A stretch of 64,000 nt of DNA, taken from Spirosoma taeanense. Its GTDB lineage: Bacteria; Bacteroidota; Bacteroidia; Cytophagales; Spirosomataceae. The first letter of the stretch is position 1; each line of letters starts with the position of its first letter. Location: positions 310,001-374,000 of the forward strand of contig NZ_CP053435.1 of NCBI RefSeq assembly GCF_013127955.1, written 5' to 3'. Position numbers and translations under genes: made by a program. Below, piece by piece: positions 27,749 through 36,653 of this stretch. The notes under the pieces were generated by a model. The model did no database searches, was not told the DNA's origin, and saw only the letters and a program-made list of their open reading frames with translations.

Positions 27749-28564
27749 ATGTTTCCAAGCGTTACCCTTAATAATGGCGTCGAGATGCCTTGCCTGGGTC
27801 TTGGCGTTTATGCCCCTAATCATAATAGTGAAGTGCAGCAGGCCGTCGAATGGGCCCTTGAAGCCGGCTGTCGGCTGATTGATACGGCGGCTGCCTACAA
27901 AAATGAGCGCGAAGTAGCCGATGCGCTGCAGGTGGCAGGTTTACCACGCCACGAAGTGTTTATCACGACCAAAGTATGGAACGACGATCAGGGCTATGAT
28001 CAAACGTTGCGGGCATTTGACCAAAGTCTGGGAAAACTTCGGCTCGATGTGGTGGATCTGTACCTGATTCACTGGCCCGAGGGAAATAAGCGACGTGAAA
28101 CCTGGCGAGCACTGGAAAAAATTTATGCTGACGGCCGCGCCCGCGCCATTGGCGTATCCAATTACTACCAGCCACATCTGAACGAACTGCTTGAGGAGGC
28201 TACCGTTACGCCCGCCGTTAATCAGGTTGAATTTAGCCCCTACTGCTATCTGCCTGATGTACTGGCTTACTGCCGGGATAAAAATATTCAGCCTGAGGGG
28301 TATGCTCCTCTGGTGCGGGGTGAGAAGCAAAATGATCCGCGACTGGTCGCTCTGGCAGAGAAATACGGCAAGACGACTTATCAGCTACTAGTGCGCTGGT
28401 CGTTACAGCATACTGTGATTACTATTCCAAAATCAGTAAACCGGGAGCGAATTCGGGAAAATTTTGATGTCCTCGATTTTACTATTGCCGAGGAAGATAT
28501 GAATGAGATGAATACGTTTTACGACAATACCCGTATCGCGACTGACCCGCGTGACATTCCTTAG
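27749..28564 (+). CDS. Aldo/keto reductase
   Basis: This is an NADPH-dependent TIM-barrel oxidoreductase of 271 residues. The catalytic tetrad is visible: Asp and Tyr in LIDTAAAYKNE near residue 50, Lys in FITTKVWND near residue 77, and His in LYLIHWPEG near residue 110. The C-terminal cofactor loop is TIPKSVNRERIREN. It reduces carbonyls or oxidises alcohols; the true substrate is unknown. ATG 27749 is preferred over GTG 27728 because family members start at FPSVTLNNGVEMPCLGLG. A strong terminator follows. Confidence 0.94.
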   Translation: MFPSVTLNNGVEMPCLGLGVYAPNHNSEVQQAVEWALEAGCRLIDTAAAYKNEREVADALQVAGLPRHEVFITTKVWNDDQGYDQTLRAFDQSLGKLRLDVVDLYLIHWPEGNKRRETWRALEKIYADGRARAIGVSNYYQPHLNELLEEATVTPAVNQVEFSPYCYLPDVLAYCRDKNIQPEGYAPLVRGEKQNDPRLVALAEKYGKTTYQLLVRWSLQHTVITIPKSVNRERIRENFDVLDFTIAEEDMNEMNTFYDNTRIATDPRDIP

Positions 28565-28590
28565 TCATACTGAGCAATCTGCAAATGCAC

Positions 28591-28622
28591 AGCGGCCAGC
28601 CTGAGTGTTCAGGCTGGCCGCT
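28591..28622. terminator. Bidirectional hairpin terminator
   Basis: AGCGGCCAGCCTGA (28591-28604) pairs with TCAGGCTGGCCGCT (28609-28622) over a four-base loop, between convergent aldo/keto reductase and beta-barrel genes. Confidence 0.7.
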
Positions 28623-28646
28623 ATGTTTCTAACTTCTCTTCAAGGA

Positions 28647-29348
28647 TTACCGATTAAAGCGGCTGCGATACTCCGGACCAACGCCGAAGCCATAGCCAAG
28701 CGTAAGCGTAATAGTTGAGTTTTTGATGTTCTGTAAGCCCGTGCCGCCCGCGATTGGCAGACTCGTTACGTCGCCTAAACCCAATGTATAGCGGGCGTCA
28801 ACCAGGAAACGCTGCCGCTGACCAAAGCCTGGCCAGTTCAGCTGAAACCCCGCCAGAACGCCTAAATCGGCGTTTTTGAACGCATCTGAGTTTGTTCCGT
28901 CCGACTGATCAATGCCGCCCCGCTTTGCATTGATGCGTTTGGCGCTCATTGGCAGCGCAAGTGACGGGCCAAAAAATATGTTCGGGCGGAAGGCGCCATC
29001 AAGCGTCAGAAAGTAACGCAGAGCCACCGGAATTTCGATATAATTAATCTGCTGCTTAAACTCAACAGGGATATTGCCGGGATCGACGCCTGAAAACTTA
29101 CCACCCCGCTGTGAATAGAGAACATCGGCAGATATGCCAAAATGATTTAGTGAACTATACATTAAAAAGGCGCCTGCTACTAGGCCCGGTGTGAGCTTAT
29201 AGCCGTTAACATCGCCCCGCAATGTGGATAAATTTAAGCCAACACGTGGGCCGGCGCTGAAACGTTGTTGGCCATAAGTGGTTGAAAGACAAAAGAAAAG
29301 CGCAAAAACTGCTGCGGATAAGCTATTGCCGGAAATTGAGCGAAACAT
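28647..29348 (-). CDS. Outer membrane beta-barrel protein (PorT/OMP_b-brl type)
   Basis: The 233-residue protein has a signal peptide ending near TTYGQQ. It is followed by amphipathic strands: FSAGPRVGLNLSTLRGD, then YSSLNHFGISADVLYSQRGGKF, YIEIPVALRYFL, and a last strand ITLTLGYGFGVG. This is the usual pattern of small Bacteroidota outer membrane barrels. Its role, a pore or an adhesin-like scaffold, is unknown. It is downstream of the sigma factor/membrane partner pair on the same strand, separated by 130 bases, and could be a target of that system. Confidence 0.82.
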   Translation of the reverse strand: MFRSISGNSLSAAVFALFFCLSTTYGQQRFSAGPRVGLNLSTLRGDVNGYKLTPGLVAGAFLMYSSLNHFGISADVLYSQRGGKFSGVDPGNIPVEFKQQINYIEIPVALRYFLTLDGAFRPNIFFGPSLALPMSAKRINAKRGGIDQSDGTNSDAFKNADLGVLAGFQLNWPGFGQRQRFLVDARYTLGLGDVTSLPIAGGTGLQNIKNSTITLTLGYGFGVGPEYRSRFNR

Positions 29349-29480
29349 AGAGCATAATGATTGGTGATTCTGCCCGGTTAACGCGCTTACTTTCCTAAAT
29401 GTTTTGCTATCCTGCCTTACTTTTTAGATTCCGGTCAAATTCGGTCTGTTTAAATCAATAATTAAAGGTAACGTACGGCC

Positions 29481-29978
29481 TTAGATTTGGGTCTGAATTG
29501 GATAACCGGCTGCGTTCGGATTATGAAGGCAGAGCAGCTCTGGCAGAATAGACTCAGACCGTAAAGCTATTCGATAAAGCGTTTGTTCGTGGGTTGATTT
29601 GACTGTGGGCCAATGGGCCGTTGTCTGTTCAATTGGTTTGACAGGCTTCGGTTTAAGCTGATGTTTCGGCCCAAAAAAGATAAAATAAATTGCCATGGCC
29701 AGCATAAACAGAATAGCGGCCGTGGTTGTGGCAATCCAGAGCGGCCAGAGCCGCTTTTTTGTGGCCGATGCATGTATGCGTTTCTGCAGGGCATCGCGTA
29801 GACTAGCCAACTGGTCGGCAGTAGGCGTTGCCGTTTGCTGCATAGCCTCCAGGCCAGCAAGCGCATCGGCATAAAAAGGGTCTTCCAGCAATAACCGTTC
29901 TACCCGATGCTGGGCAGAGCCGCTTAACTGTCCGGCCTGGTAAGCCCGCAAGTCATCAAGAGTAAGTTGATCGTTCAT
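29481..29978 (-). CDS. Single-pass membrane protein, likely anti-sigma-type partner of the ECF sigma factor
   Basis: The 165-residue protein has an acidic cytoplasmic N-terminal part (LTLDDLRAYQAGQLSGSAQHR), a helical segment, one membrane helix (LWPLWIATTTAAILFMLAMAIYF, with breaks at about residues 95-117) and a short outer tail. It lies 99 bases downstream of an ECF sigma gene on the same strand, the usual place for a zinc-free anti-sigma factor. The RAYQAGQL-type start recurs in zinc-finger-less anti-sigma-like proteins of Bacteroidota. The sigma-binding role is inferred from context. Confidence 0.65.
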   Translation of the reverse strand: MNDQLTLDDLRAYQAGQLSGSAQHRVERLLLEDPFYADALAGLEAMQQTATPTADQLASLRDALQKRIHASATKKRLWPLWIATTTAAILFMLAMAIYFIFFGPKHQLKPKPVKPIEQTTAHWPTVKSTHEQTLYRIALRSESILPELLCLHNPNAAGYPIQTQI

Positions 29979-30077
29979 TTGTTTAGGGCGGACAGCAGTC
30001 CAAACCACATGAATAGACTGTCAATGGTTGCAGCCTGAACACCCTGCTCAACTCATCACAGCAGGCAGGTACTATGC

Positions 30078-30674
30078 TTACTGGCTCATACAAAGTTTTA
30101 ACATTCGCCGGCCATTTTGCAGGTAGCTCTTTACCTGCTTAAGGTCATAGCCTGTTTGCTGGGCAATTTCAGCATAACTCTTCTGATCAAAGTAAAACAA
30201 AGTCAGACAGGTACGTTGTTCGGCTGGCAAGGTCTGCAGGCAGGCTTCCATACGCGTTAGATCCTCTTCAAGCTCCGTTGACTTTCCGTTTGTACTATCA
30301 TCGATCAGGCTGGTGAGCCAGTGTGTATCTGCTTCCTCATCTAGGGTTTCACCGGTTGGCAAAGCTGCTTTAGGGTGAGCCTGGTTTTTGCGAAGCTGCA
30401 TTAGGCAATAATTCCGGGCTACACTGTGCAGCCACGACTGAAATTGCTGTACATCGTGTCGGCGCAGATCCGTTACTAACTGTTCAAAAAGATGCATGAC
30501 CGCATCTTTAGCTTCTTCTTCGTCGCGCAGGTAATTGTAACACACGGCATAAATCAACTCCATATGCCGCTCATAGAGCTCGCCCAGCACCGTCAAATCA
30601 CCTGTGGCGCGATAGGCAGCAACGTACTCAGCATCCGTTGTTGGTTTGCTCTTGCGAAACCGTTTCAAAAACAT
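30078..30674 (-). CDS. ECF-type RNA polymerase sigma factor
   Basis: The 198-residue sigma-70 family protein has region 2 in ELYERHMELIYAVCYNYLRDEEEAKDAV, with the core-binding and -10 recognising helices. Region 4 has LPAEQRTCLTLFYFDQKSYAEIAQQTGYDLKQVKSYL, split here for length, carrying the helix-turn-helix that reads the -35 box. It should direct transcription of a small regulon when its anti-sigma partner releases it. The neighbouring membrane gene at 29481 is the probable partner. The trigger is unknown. Confidence 0.9.
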   Translation of the reverse strand: MFLKRFRKSKPTTDAEYVAAYRATGDLTVLGELYERHMELIYAVCYNYLRDEEEAKDAVMHLFEQLVTDLRRHDVQQFQSWLHSVARNYCLMQLRKNQAHPKAALPTGETLDEEADTHWLTSLIDDSTNGKSTELEEDLTRMEACLQTLPAEQRTCLTLFYFDQKSYAEIAQQTGYDLKQVKSYLQNGRRMLKLCMSQ

Positions 30675-31132
30675 GCATTTCCTGAATTATCACTACTACT
30701 GCTAAGATGATTACCCCAATCCAATTCCATACGCCATCTACAACATTGTCATTAATAACAGTCTCCGAGAAATTTTTTGCTAAAATTTAATAGTAATATA
30801 ATTTCTTTATTGAGCGGCTGAAAAAATAGAAAAAATACAAATATGTATGATTATTGCAAGATTAAGTTATGAAATATTCAGGATAAGTAACGCATATTTT
30901 AATTAGAGGTACTATTAATAGGTTCATATACCATATAATAAATGAATACGTCTTGGACTGTTGTTTTTAATTGGAAATTCCTAGATGCATTTTTGTAGAA
31001 GCGCGCAAAAAAAATCGATTCACCTGCCTTGTTTTTATTAAATGGATTTGCTTAGTTTACATTTAATAATCTTTGGTAATAAATAGTTGGTATATAGGAT
31101 AAATTGTACACATTATTTCTGTTAAATCTCCT
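30675..31132 (+). other. 458-base AT-rich region without genes
   Basis: This divergent spacer between the sigma factor and the first beta-helix gene is markedly AT-rich and has no open frame of note. It marks the left edge of the surface-polysaccharide region. A promoter candidate for the beta-helix gene lies near its right end: TTG 31048-31050 and TAATCTTTG 31067-31075. Confidence 0.5.
31048..31075 (+). promoter_or_regulatory. Possible promoter of the first beta-helix gene
   Basis: TTG at 31048-31050 and TAATCTTTG at 31067-31075 resemble the -33/-7 arrangement, with one extra base inside the -7 box. The start codon is 57 bases downstream. Confidence 0.3.
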
Positions 31133-32746
31133 ATGAAACTTTTTGGATTACTTATTGGGCTATTGATCGCCCAGATGGCAACAGCTCAGGACTGTAACTG
31201 TGCGTACACAATCACCAAGACCGGCATGTATGACGGCAAATCGCTCAAGATTGCCCCCGGCTCGACGGTCTGCATCAAGGCGGGCGCTTACACCTACCTC
31301 CGACTCAACAACTTCGTCGGCACCCCCGACAAGCCCATCCGCTTCATCAACTGCGGAGGCCTGGTCGACGTCAATTATCCCACCGGCTCCTCGACGGGCA
31401 TCGCCTTCCAGGGATGCCGCTACTTCCAGATCACCGGCACCGGCGACAAGCGCTACGAGTATGGCATCCGCATTTCCCAAACGGGCACCAACATCTCGGG
31501 TCTGAACATCACCAATATGAGCTCAGACTGTGAGGTAGACCATATGGAGGTGTCCAACACGGGTTTTGCTGGCATCATGATCAAGACTGATCCGACCTGT
31601 GATCCCGCTACCCAGCGGGCTAACTTCACGATGTACAATGTGAAGGTGCACCACAACTATGTCCACGACACCAAAGGGGAGGGACTCTACATCGGCAACT
31701 CGTTCTGGAATGGAGGAATGACCCGTAACTGCGACGGCGTCGACGTAAAGGTGTTTCCGCACAACATCGTAGGTCTGGAAATTGCCTACAACCGCACCGA
31801 GAACACGGGCTGCGAGGGCATCCAGTATGCTTGCGCACCTGAGTCGCAGGTGCACCACAACACGGTCTATAATTCCGGCATTGATCCATTCGATCCTTAC
31901 CAGGACAATGGGGTGCAGATTGGGGGTGGGGTAAGCGGCCGCTTTTACAACAACACCATCCGCAAGGCGCAGGGAACTGGGCTGATGATTGTTGGTCATC
32001 TGGGCCCCAACTACATTTACAACAACATCATTACCAAGGCGGGTGATAACGGCATCTTCGTTGATGAGCGGGCCGGCAGTCTGCCAAATGTAGACATCGT
32101 GCTGGCTAACAACACCATCAACAAAGTGAAAGGGGAGGGTATCAAGCTCTACAACGAGACCCAGAACACGTATATTCTGAACACGGCCATCACGGGAGTC
32201 GGAGATAACAAATACCTGTCTACCCTGAACAGCAAAGTACGGTTTACGGCGCAGAACAACTTTACGGCTTCTAACAACAAAGAGGCAAAATACAAGAACG
32301 GTGACGGTGAAGAAGATGAAGATTACCACACCGTTTCAAGTTCTCCGCTTATTAACAAGGGGCAGGACGTCAGACGCTTTGGTATTGTTACCGATCTGGA
32401 CGATGTGGCCCGGCCTAAAGGGGGCGCTTTTGACATTGGTGCCTACGAAACCGGTGCAAATGGAGCGCGCCAAAGCGCTCCTGTCCTTGCCGAACTGGCT
32501 GAGACGGTTGTGGTTCGTGCTTTCCCCTCGCCCTGCGTCGATCAGCTCACTGTGCGGTTGAGTAACGAAGAAGTCATTACCGATTTAAGTATCGTTGACC
32601 GCGCTGGACGGGTCCTCTCACGGCATCAGCCTTCGGCTCCGGCTGCGGAGATAACCCTGCCGGTGAATCAGTTGAGCAGCGGAGTTTATCTGATTCGGAT
32701 CGCCACCGGAATCGGGCAATACGTCGGACGTTTCCTGAAGCAGTAA
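31133..32746 (+). CDS. Secreted right-handed beta-helix protein with T9SS sorting tail, paralogue 1
   Basis: The 537-residue protein has a signal peptide (IGLLIAQMATAQ), then a Cys-rich start (DCNCAYTITKTG) and parallel beta-helix repeats such as VHHNYVHDTKGEGLYIGNSF, YNNIITKAGDNGIFVDE and VLANNTINKVKGEGIKLYNE. The last 80 residues (FPSPCVDQLTVRLSNEE ... GVYLIRIATGIGQYVGRFLKQ) form a type IX secretion type A sorting domain, so it should be exported to the surface or medium. Beta-helix proteins of this kind act as polysaccharide lyases, epimerases or hydrolases. The 5-prime two thirds use almost only C- or G-ending codons, unlike its paralogues. Confidence 0.88.
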   Translation: MKLFGLLIGLLIAQMATAQDCNCAYTITKTGMYDGKSLKIAPGSTVCIKAGAYTYLRLNNFVGTPDKPIRFINCGGLVDVNYPTGSSTGIAFQGCRYFQITGTGDKRYEYGIRISQTGTNISGLNITNMSSDCEVDHMEVSNTGFAGIMIKTDPTCDPATQRANFTMYNVKVHHNYVHDTKGEGLYIGNSFWNGGMTRNCDGVDVKVFPHNIVGLEIAYNRTENTGCEGIQYACAPESQVHHNTVYNSGIDPFDPYQDNGVQIGGGVSGRFYNNTIRKAQGTGLMIVGHLGPNYIYNNIITKAGDNGIFVDERAGSLPNVDIVLANNTINKVKGEGIKLYNETQNTYILNTAITGVGDNKYLSTLNSKVRFTAQNNFTASNNKEAKYKNGDGEEDEDYHTVSSSPLINKGQDVRRFGIVTDLDDVARPKGGAFDIGAYETGANGARQSAPVLAELAETVVVRAFPSPCVDQLTVRLSNEEVITDLSIVDRAGRVLSRHQPSAPAAEITLPVNQLSSGVYLIRIATGIGQYVGRFLKQ

Positions 32747-32761
32747 ATCCAAGTCTAATTC

Positions 32762-32817
32762 AAACAAAATCGCCAGCCTGTTCTCCCCGGGGAGAACAGG
32801 CTGGCGATTTTGTTTTT
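32762..32817 (+). terminator. Long perfect palindrome, terminator of beta-helix gene 1
   Basis: A 54-base palindrome with no loop runs 32762-32815, centred at CCCC/GGGG (32788/32789), and ends in a T run. The arms contain CGCCAGCCTGTTCTCC and its complement. It insulates beta-helix gene 1 from gene 2. Confidence 0.85.
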
Positions 32818-32960
32818 GAAAATAAACGGTTCGTCTGCCTTTTGCTAAATTGGATGCCGCTTAATCAACGTGAAAATTAATTAATCGGCTGATATAGATT
32901 ACATTGGCCTCTATTGTGAATTAGAAAAGCATTTGTACTAAAACCTATAAGTCGATTGGT

Positions 32961-34565
32961 ATGCAGAAATTATTTACTGTTTTATGTATAGTCATGCTGG
33001 GAACAGCAGTTCGGGCACAATCCTGTAATTGCACGTATACAATTACAAAAACGGGTGTTTATGATGGGGCTCTTCTTGGCATTGCCCCCGGTTCGACGGT
33101 CTGCATTAAAGGGGGTGCCTATCAATATCTGCGGCTTAACAACTTCACGGGCGCACCCGGTAATCCGATTACGTTTGTTAACTGCGATGGACTGGTTGAC
33201 CTCAATTCAACCCAGACAACCCAAAGCGGTTTGAATGTTCAGGCAAGTCGCTACTTCCGCATTACGGGTACGGGCGACAGTCGTTACCCCTACGGTATCA
33301 AAGTATCTGGCACTGGTAAAGACGCTACAGCAATGAACATTCTGGCCAAAAGCTCCGACTGCGAAATTGATCATGTTGAAATTGCTAGTGCGGGTTTTGC
33401 GGGGATTATGGTCAAAACTGACCCCAAATGCGATCCGTTAACCCAGCGCGGGGGCTTCATAATGTACAACGTAAAGATTCATGAGAATTATGTTCACGAT
33501 ACGAAAGGTGAAGGGTTCTATATTGGCCACTCGAACTGGGGGAACGGAGTTTATTTGAATTGCGATGGAACGCAGATAACCGTTTACCCACACGAAATCA
33601 TTGGTCTGGAATTGTATAACAACATTACCGACCATACGGGCGCAGAAGGGATTCAATTTTCGTGCTCCATTGATGCGCAGGTACATCACAATACGGTCAC
33701 TTATGCGGGCGTATCGCCGTTTGGTGTTAACCAGGACAATGGCGTTCAAATCGGTGGGGGCACAAGCGGGCGCTTTTATAACAACGTCATTCAGTACTCG
33801 CAGGGGGATGGCATCAGTATGCTGGGCCACCGGGGACCTAATTATATCTATAATAACCTGATTACCAACTCGGGCATCAACGGTATATATATCGATAACC
33901 GTACAGGTACACTGACAGGACCGGATGTAGTGGTAGCTAACAACACAATCATCACTACTGCTGACGGAGGTATTCGGTTCTACAACGAAACCAACAATAA
34001 TTACGCCTACAACAACGCTATAGCGGGTGTAACATACACTAAGTCGATTACCACGACTAACAACTCGTTTCCATTGATAAAGGCCAACAACCTGATGTCG
34101 CCACTGGTTAGCGACGGTAAATTTGTTGACGCGGCTACTGGTAACTATCGGCCCACGGCAAGTTCGCCCCTTGTCAATGCAGGTAAAGATGTCAGTATCT
34201 GGGGAATTACCGCTGATCTGGATAATAATGCTCGTCTGCTGGGAATCGCTACTGATGTAGGCGCTTATGAATACATACCAACGACAAGTGGTGCACGTAT
34301 AGGGGCTACGGAACTTATTGAGCCGATCAGAATGAGCATATACCCTGCTCCTGCGCAGGAACAGGTAACTATCCGGCTCAACTCAGGCGAGCCAATTTAT
34401 GAATTGTCCATTATCGATGGTAGTGGCCGAACCCGCATGAGTCACACGCCCGCTGAGCCGTCTGTCGAGCTGACAGTGACGGTAGGTCGGTTAAACAGCG
34501 GTTTGTATCTGGTGCGCGTCAGGACAGAATCAGGCACCCAAACCGGACGTTTACTACGGCAGTGA
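32961..34565 (+). CDS. Secreted right-handed beta-helix protein with T9SS sorting tail, paralogue 2
   Basis: The 534-residue protein has the same plan as its neighbour: signal peptide (MLGTAVRAQ), SCNCTYTITKTGVYDG, PGSTVCIKGGAYQYLRLNN, helix repeats including FAGIMVKTDPKCDPLTQR, VHDTKGEGFYIGHSNW and QDNGVQIGGGTSGRFYNN. A C-terminal type A sorting domain (IYPAPAQEQVTIRLNSGE ... YLVRVRTESGTQTGRLLRQ) is present. Protein identity with paralogue 1 is high but the DNA uses the ordinary mixed codons of the region. A shared polysaccharide substrate linked to the nearby EPS locus is likely but unproven. Confidence 0.88.
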   Translation: MQKLFTVLCIVMLGTAVRAQSCNCTYTITKTGVYDGALLGIAPGSTVCIKGGAYQYLRLNNFTGAPGNPITFVNCDGLVDLNSTQTTQSGLNVQASRYFRITGTGDSRYPYGIKVSGTGKDATAMNILAKSSDCEIDHVEIASAGFAGIMVKTDPKCDPLTQRGGFIMYNVKIHENYVHDTKGEGFYIGHSNWGNGVYLNCDGTQITVYPHEIIGLELYNNITDHTGAEGIQFSCSIDAQVHHNTVTYAGVSPFGVNQDNGVQIGGGTSGRFYNNVIQYSQGDGISMLGHRGPNYIYNNLITNSGINGIYIDNRTGTLTGPDVVVANNTIITTADGGIRFYNETNNNYAYNNAIAGVTYTKSITTTNNSFPLIKANNLMSPLVSDGKFVDAATGNYRPTASSPLVNAGKDVSIWGITADLDNNARLLGIATDVGAYEYIPTTSGARIGATELIEPIRMSIYPAPAQEQVTIRLNSGEPIYELSIIDGSGRTRMSHTPAEPSVELTVTVGRLNSGLYLVRVRTESGTQTGRLLRQ

Positions 34566-34697
34566 AGCCTGGCTCAGATCGAAATATTCAGGCTGAAAAG
34601 CAGCTTGCCGCTTAATAACTATCGGGCCATTCAGTCAAGTCAATAGACAAACACCGGATGGAGCATCTTAATTTCGTCCAATAGCTGTCTGTCTATT

Positions 34698-36194
34698 GTG
34701 GGAAAGATCCTGATTCATCAACTGTGTTTTGTTATCATAAGCACCTGGTCACTGAGCCTTGCAAAAGCCCAGCAAGCCCAGTGTGCCTGCGATTACGTAA
34801 TCAAAACCAGTGGAGTGTATCAGTCGAAAGACATAAATCCGCTCCCGGGCAGCACCATCTGTATTCAGGCCGGTACCTACGACCGACTGAAGTTTATCGG
34901 CTTTGCGGGAGATTCGACTAAACCACTTCGCTTTGTTAACCTGGGCGGGCGGGTCGTACTGAAGAGTCTTACGGCTGTTAACGCGCTGGAATTTACCGAC
35001 TGCCGGCACTTTATTATATCGGGTGGTGGTCAGAAAGACCTGAAATATGGCTTTGTTGCAGGCGCATCGTATAAAGACATAACGGCAGTTCACGTCAACG
35101 GGAAAAGCTCCAATTTTGAAATTGAGCGGATAGAGGTTAACGAAGCTGGTTTTGCTGGTTTGATGATTAAGGCTGATCCGACCTGCGATTCGACAACCTG
35201 GCGCAGCCATTTTACCATGGCTAACGTTCACGTTCATGACAACTATATTCATGACGTGGCTGGAGAAGGCATGTACATTGGCAACTCCTTCTGGGGACAG
35301 GGGCAAGCCCGTACCTGCGCTGGTCAGAGTGTTCGGGTGTTGCCGCACAATATTTTAAAGCTGCATATTCACCATAACCTCGTCGAGCGAACCGGTTGTG
35401 AAGGCATTCAGATTGGCTGTGCGCCTGATTTTGACGTTCATCATAATATTGTCCGAACCGCGGGAATAAAACCATTTACGGCTGATCAGGATAACGGCGT
35501 TCAGATTGGCGGGGGAGCGGGTGGAAAACTTCACCACAATTATTTTGAAGATGCGCAGGACGTCGGTCTGATTATTGTTGGTCACCTGGGTGATTTGATG
35601 GTCGCAAACAATGCCGTAATCAATTCAAAAGGGGTAGGCGTGTTTTGTGACGAGCGAACGGGCTCGCTTCCCAATGTAAATGTCCGATTTATCAACAATA
35701 CGTTCATTAATACCGGCGAAGATGGGTTTCGACTCTATAACGAGACTCAGAAAAACTCGCTTATCAATAACGTCATCGTCAACATCAACACCAAGAACAG
35801 CACCGACCCGTTCAAATACATCAGTTTCGGACAGCAGGCTAAGGCCGAAGAGATGAATAATGTGACTACGCAGACGGTCGCATCCCTGAAGTTTCTGGAT
35901 CAGGCAATTGGCAACTTTCGACTAACGGCTGGTTCTCCACTGATTGATAAAGGCACGGATGTTTCCAGTCTGGGCATTACGTCGGATCTGGCCGATCGGG
36001 TGCGTCCACAGGGGGCAGGCTTTGACATCGGTGCGTTTGAATTTGGCGAACAGCAGGCCATTGCGCCAACGTTAGTTGCTACTACCTGCGAAACGGCATC
36101 AAAACCAAACACAATTACGCTTCAGCCGGGCGTGAAAGCTCCCCCGTGGAGATTATTACAGCGATTGAAGAACCGAGCGGAGCGGTTACGCTGA
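34698..36194 (+). CDS. Secreted beta-helix protein, paralogue 3, frameshifted before its sorting tail
   Basis: The 498-codon frame starts at GTG 34698 with a signal peptide (STWSLSLAKAQ). It carries the paralogue motifs GSTICIQAGTYDRLKF, FAGLMIKADPTCDSTTWR, YIHDVAGEGMYIGNSFW and QDNGVQIGGGAGGK. After GVKAPP it runs out of frame and ends as PWRLLQRLKNRAERLR. The expected sorting domain continues in another frame at 36146-36430. One extra C in the run at 36141-36145 would restore GVKAPPVEIITAIEEP. As read, the protein would lose its T9SS signal and may not leave the periplasm. Confidence 0.82.
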   Translation: MGKILIHQLCFVIISTWSLSLAKAQQAQCACDYVIKTSGVYQSKDINPLPGSTICIQAGTYDRLKFIGFAGDSTKPLRFVNLGGRVVLKSLTAVNALEFTDCRHFIISGGGQKDLKYGFVAGASYKDITAVHVNGKSSNFEIERIEVNEAGFAGLMIKADPTCDSTTWRSHFTMANVHVHDNYIHDVAGEGMYIGNSFWGQGQARTCAGQSVRVLPHNILKLHIHHNLVERTGCEGIQIGCAPDFDVHHNIVRTAGIKPFTADQDNGVQIGGGAGGKLHHNYFEDAQDVGLIIVGHLGDLMVANNAVINSKGVGVFCDERTGSLPNVNVRFINNTFINTGEDGFRLYNETQKNSLINNVIVNINTKNSTDPFKYISFGQQAKAEEMNNVTTQTVASLKFLDQAIGNFRLTAGSPLIDKGTDVSSLGITSDLADRVRPQGAGFDIGAFEFGEQQAIAPTLVATTCETASKPNTITLQPGVKAPPWRLLQRLKNRAERLR

Positions 36195-36430
36195 CACTGG
36201 CACCCGTACCCAGCCAGGACCGATTGATCGTGGATGTAGGGGTAGGTGTTGAAATGCGACAGGTAATCGTTGCTGGCCTGAACGGTCAGCAGATAGCTCA
36301 GTTCAGTTTCAGAACCCGTGAAGTTGTAGGCCGGTATGAAATTTCGCTTGCGGGTTATGCAAGCGGCACGTACATCGTTATCGTTGACACCCCAGTCGGA
36401 AGGCTGAGTCGGCGGTTTGTGAAAAACTAG
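36146..36430 (+). pseudogene. Detached T9SS sorting domain of beta-helix paralogue 3
   Basis: This 94-codon frame matches the missing C-terminal domain: VTLTLAPVPSQDRLIVDVG, GLNGQQIAQFSF, then SGTYIVIVDTPVGRLSRRFVKN. It has no promoter or start of its own (GTG at 36146 lies within the shift site), so it is the 3-prime part of the gene at 34698. Confidence 0.8.
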
Positions 36431-36653
36431 TGTACGGTATCTGTGAGGAACAGTTACCAAAAACTATTGATATTGTACAAAAGCATGTTTATTAAACGGT
36501 TAGTCATCCTATCAAATGGGCTAATTGCTTAAGAAACAAACAGTTTTAGAGGACCAACCGCTTAAAAACATTTTTGATTTTTCCTTTAACGCTGCTAACA
36601 AAACGCTTAACTTTTGATTCAGTTAGATTAGTAAACCACTTTATCCACGGTAT

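Noticed and set aside
28647-29348. Possible ECF regulon target (beta-barrel next to the sigma factor pair)
   Set aside because: Adjacency suggests it, but I see no shared promoter motif to support it, so it is only mentioned as context.
31160-31480. Long minus-strand open frame opposite beta-helix gene 1
   Set aside because: It is a by-product of the C-ending codon bias of the real gene; its composition (Ala, Gly, Val, Asp rich) is that of a shadow.
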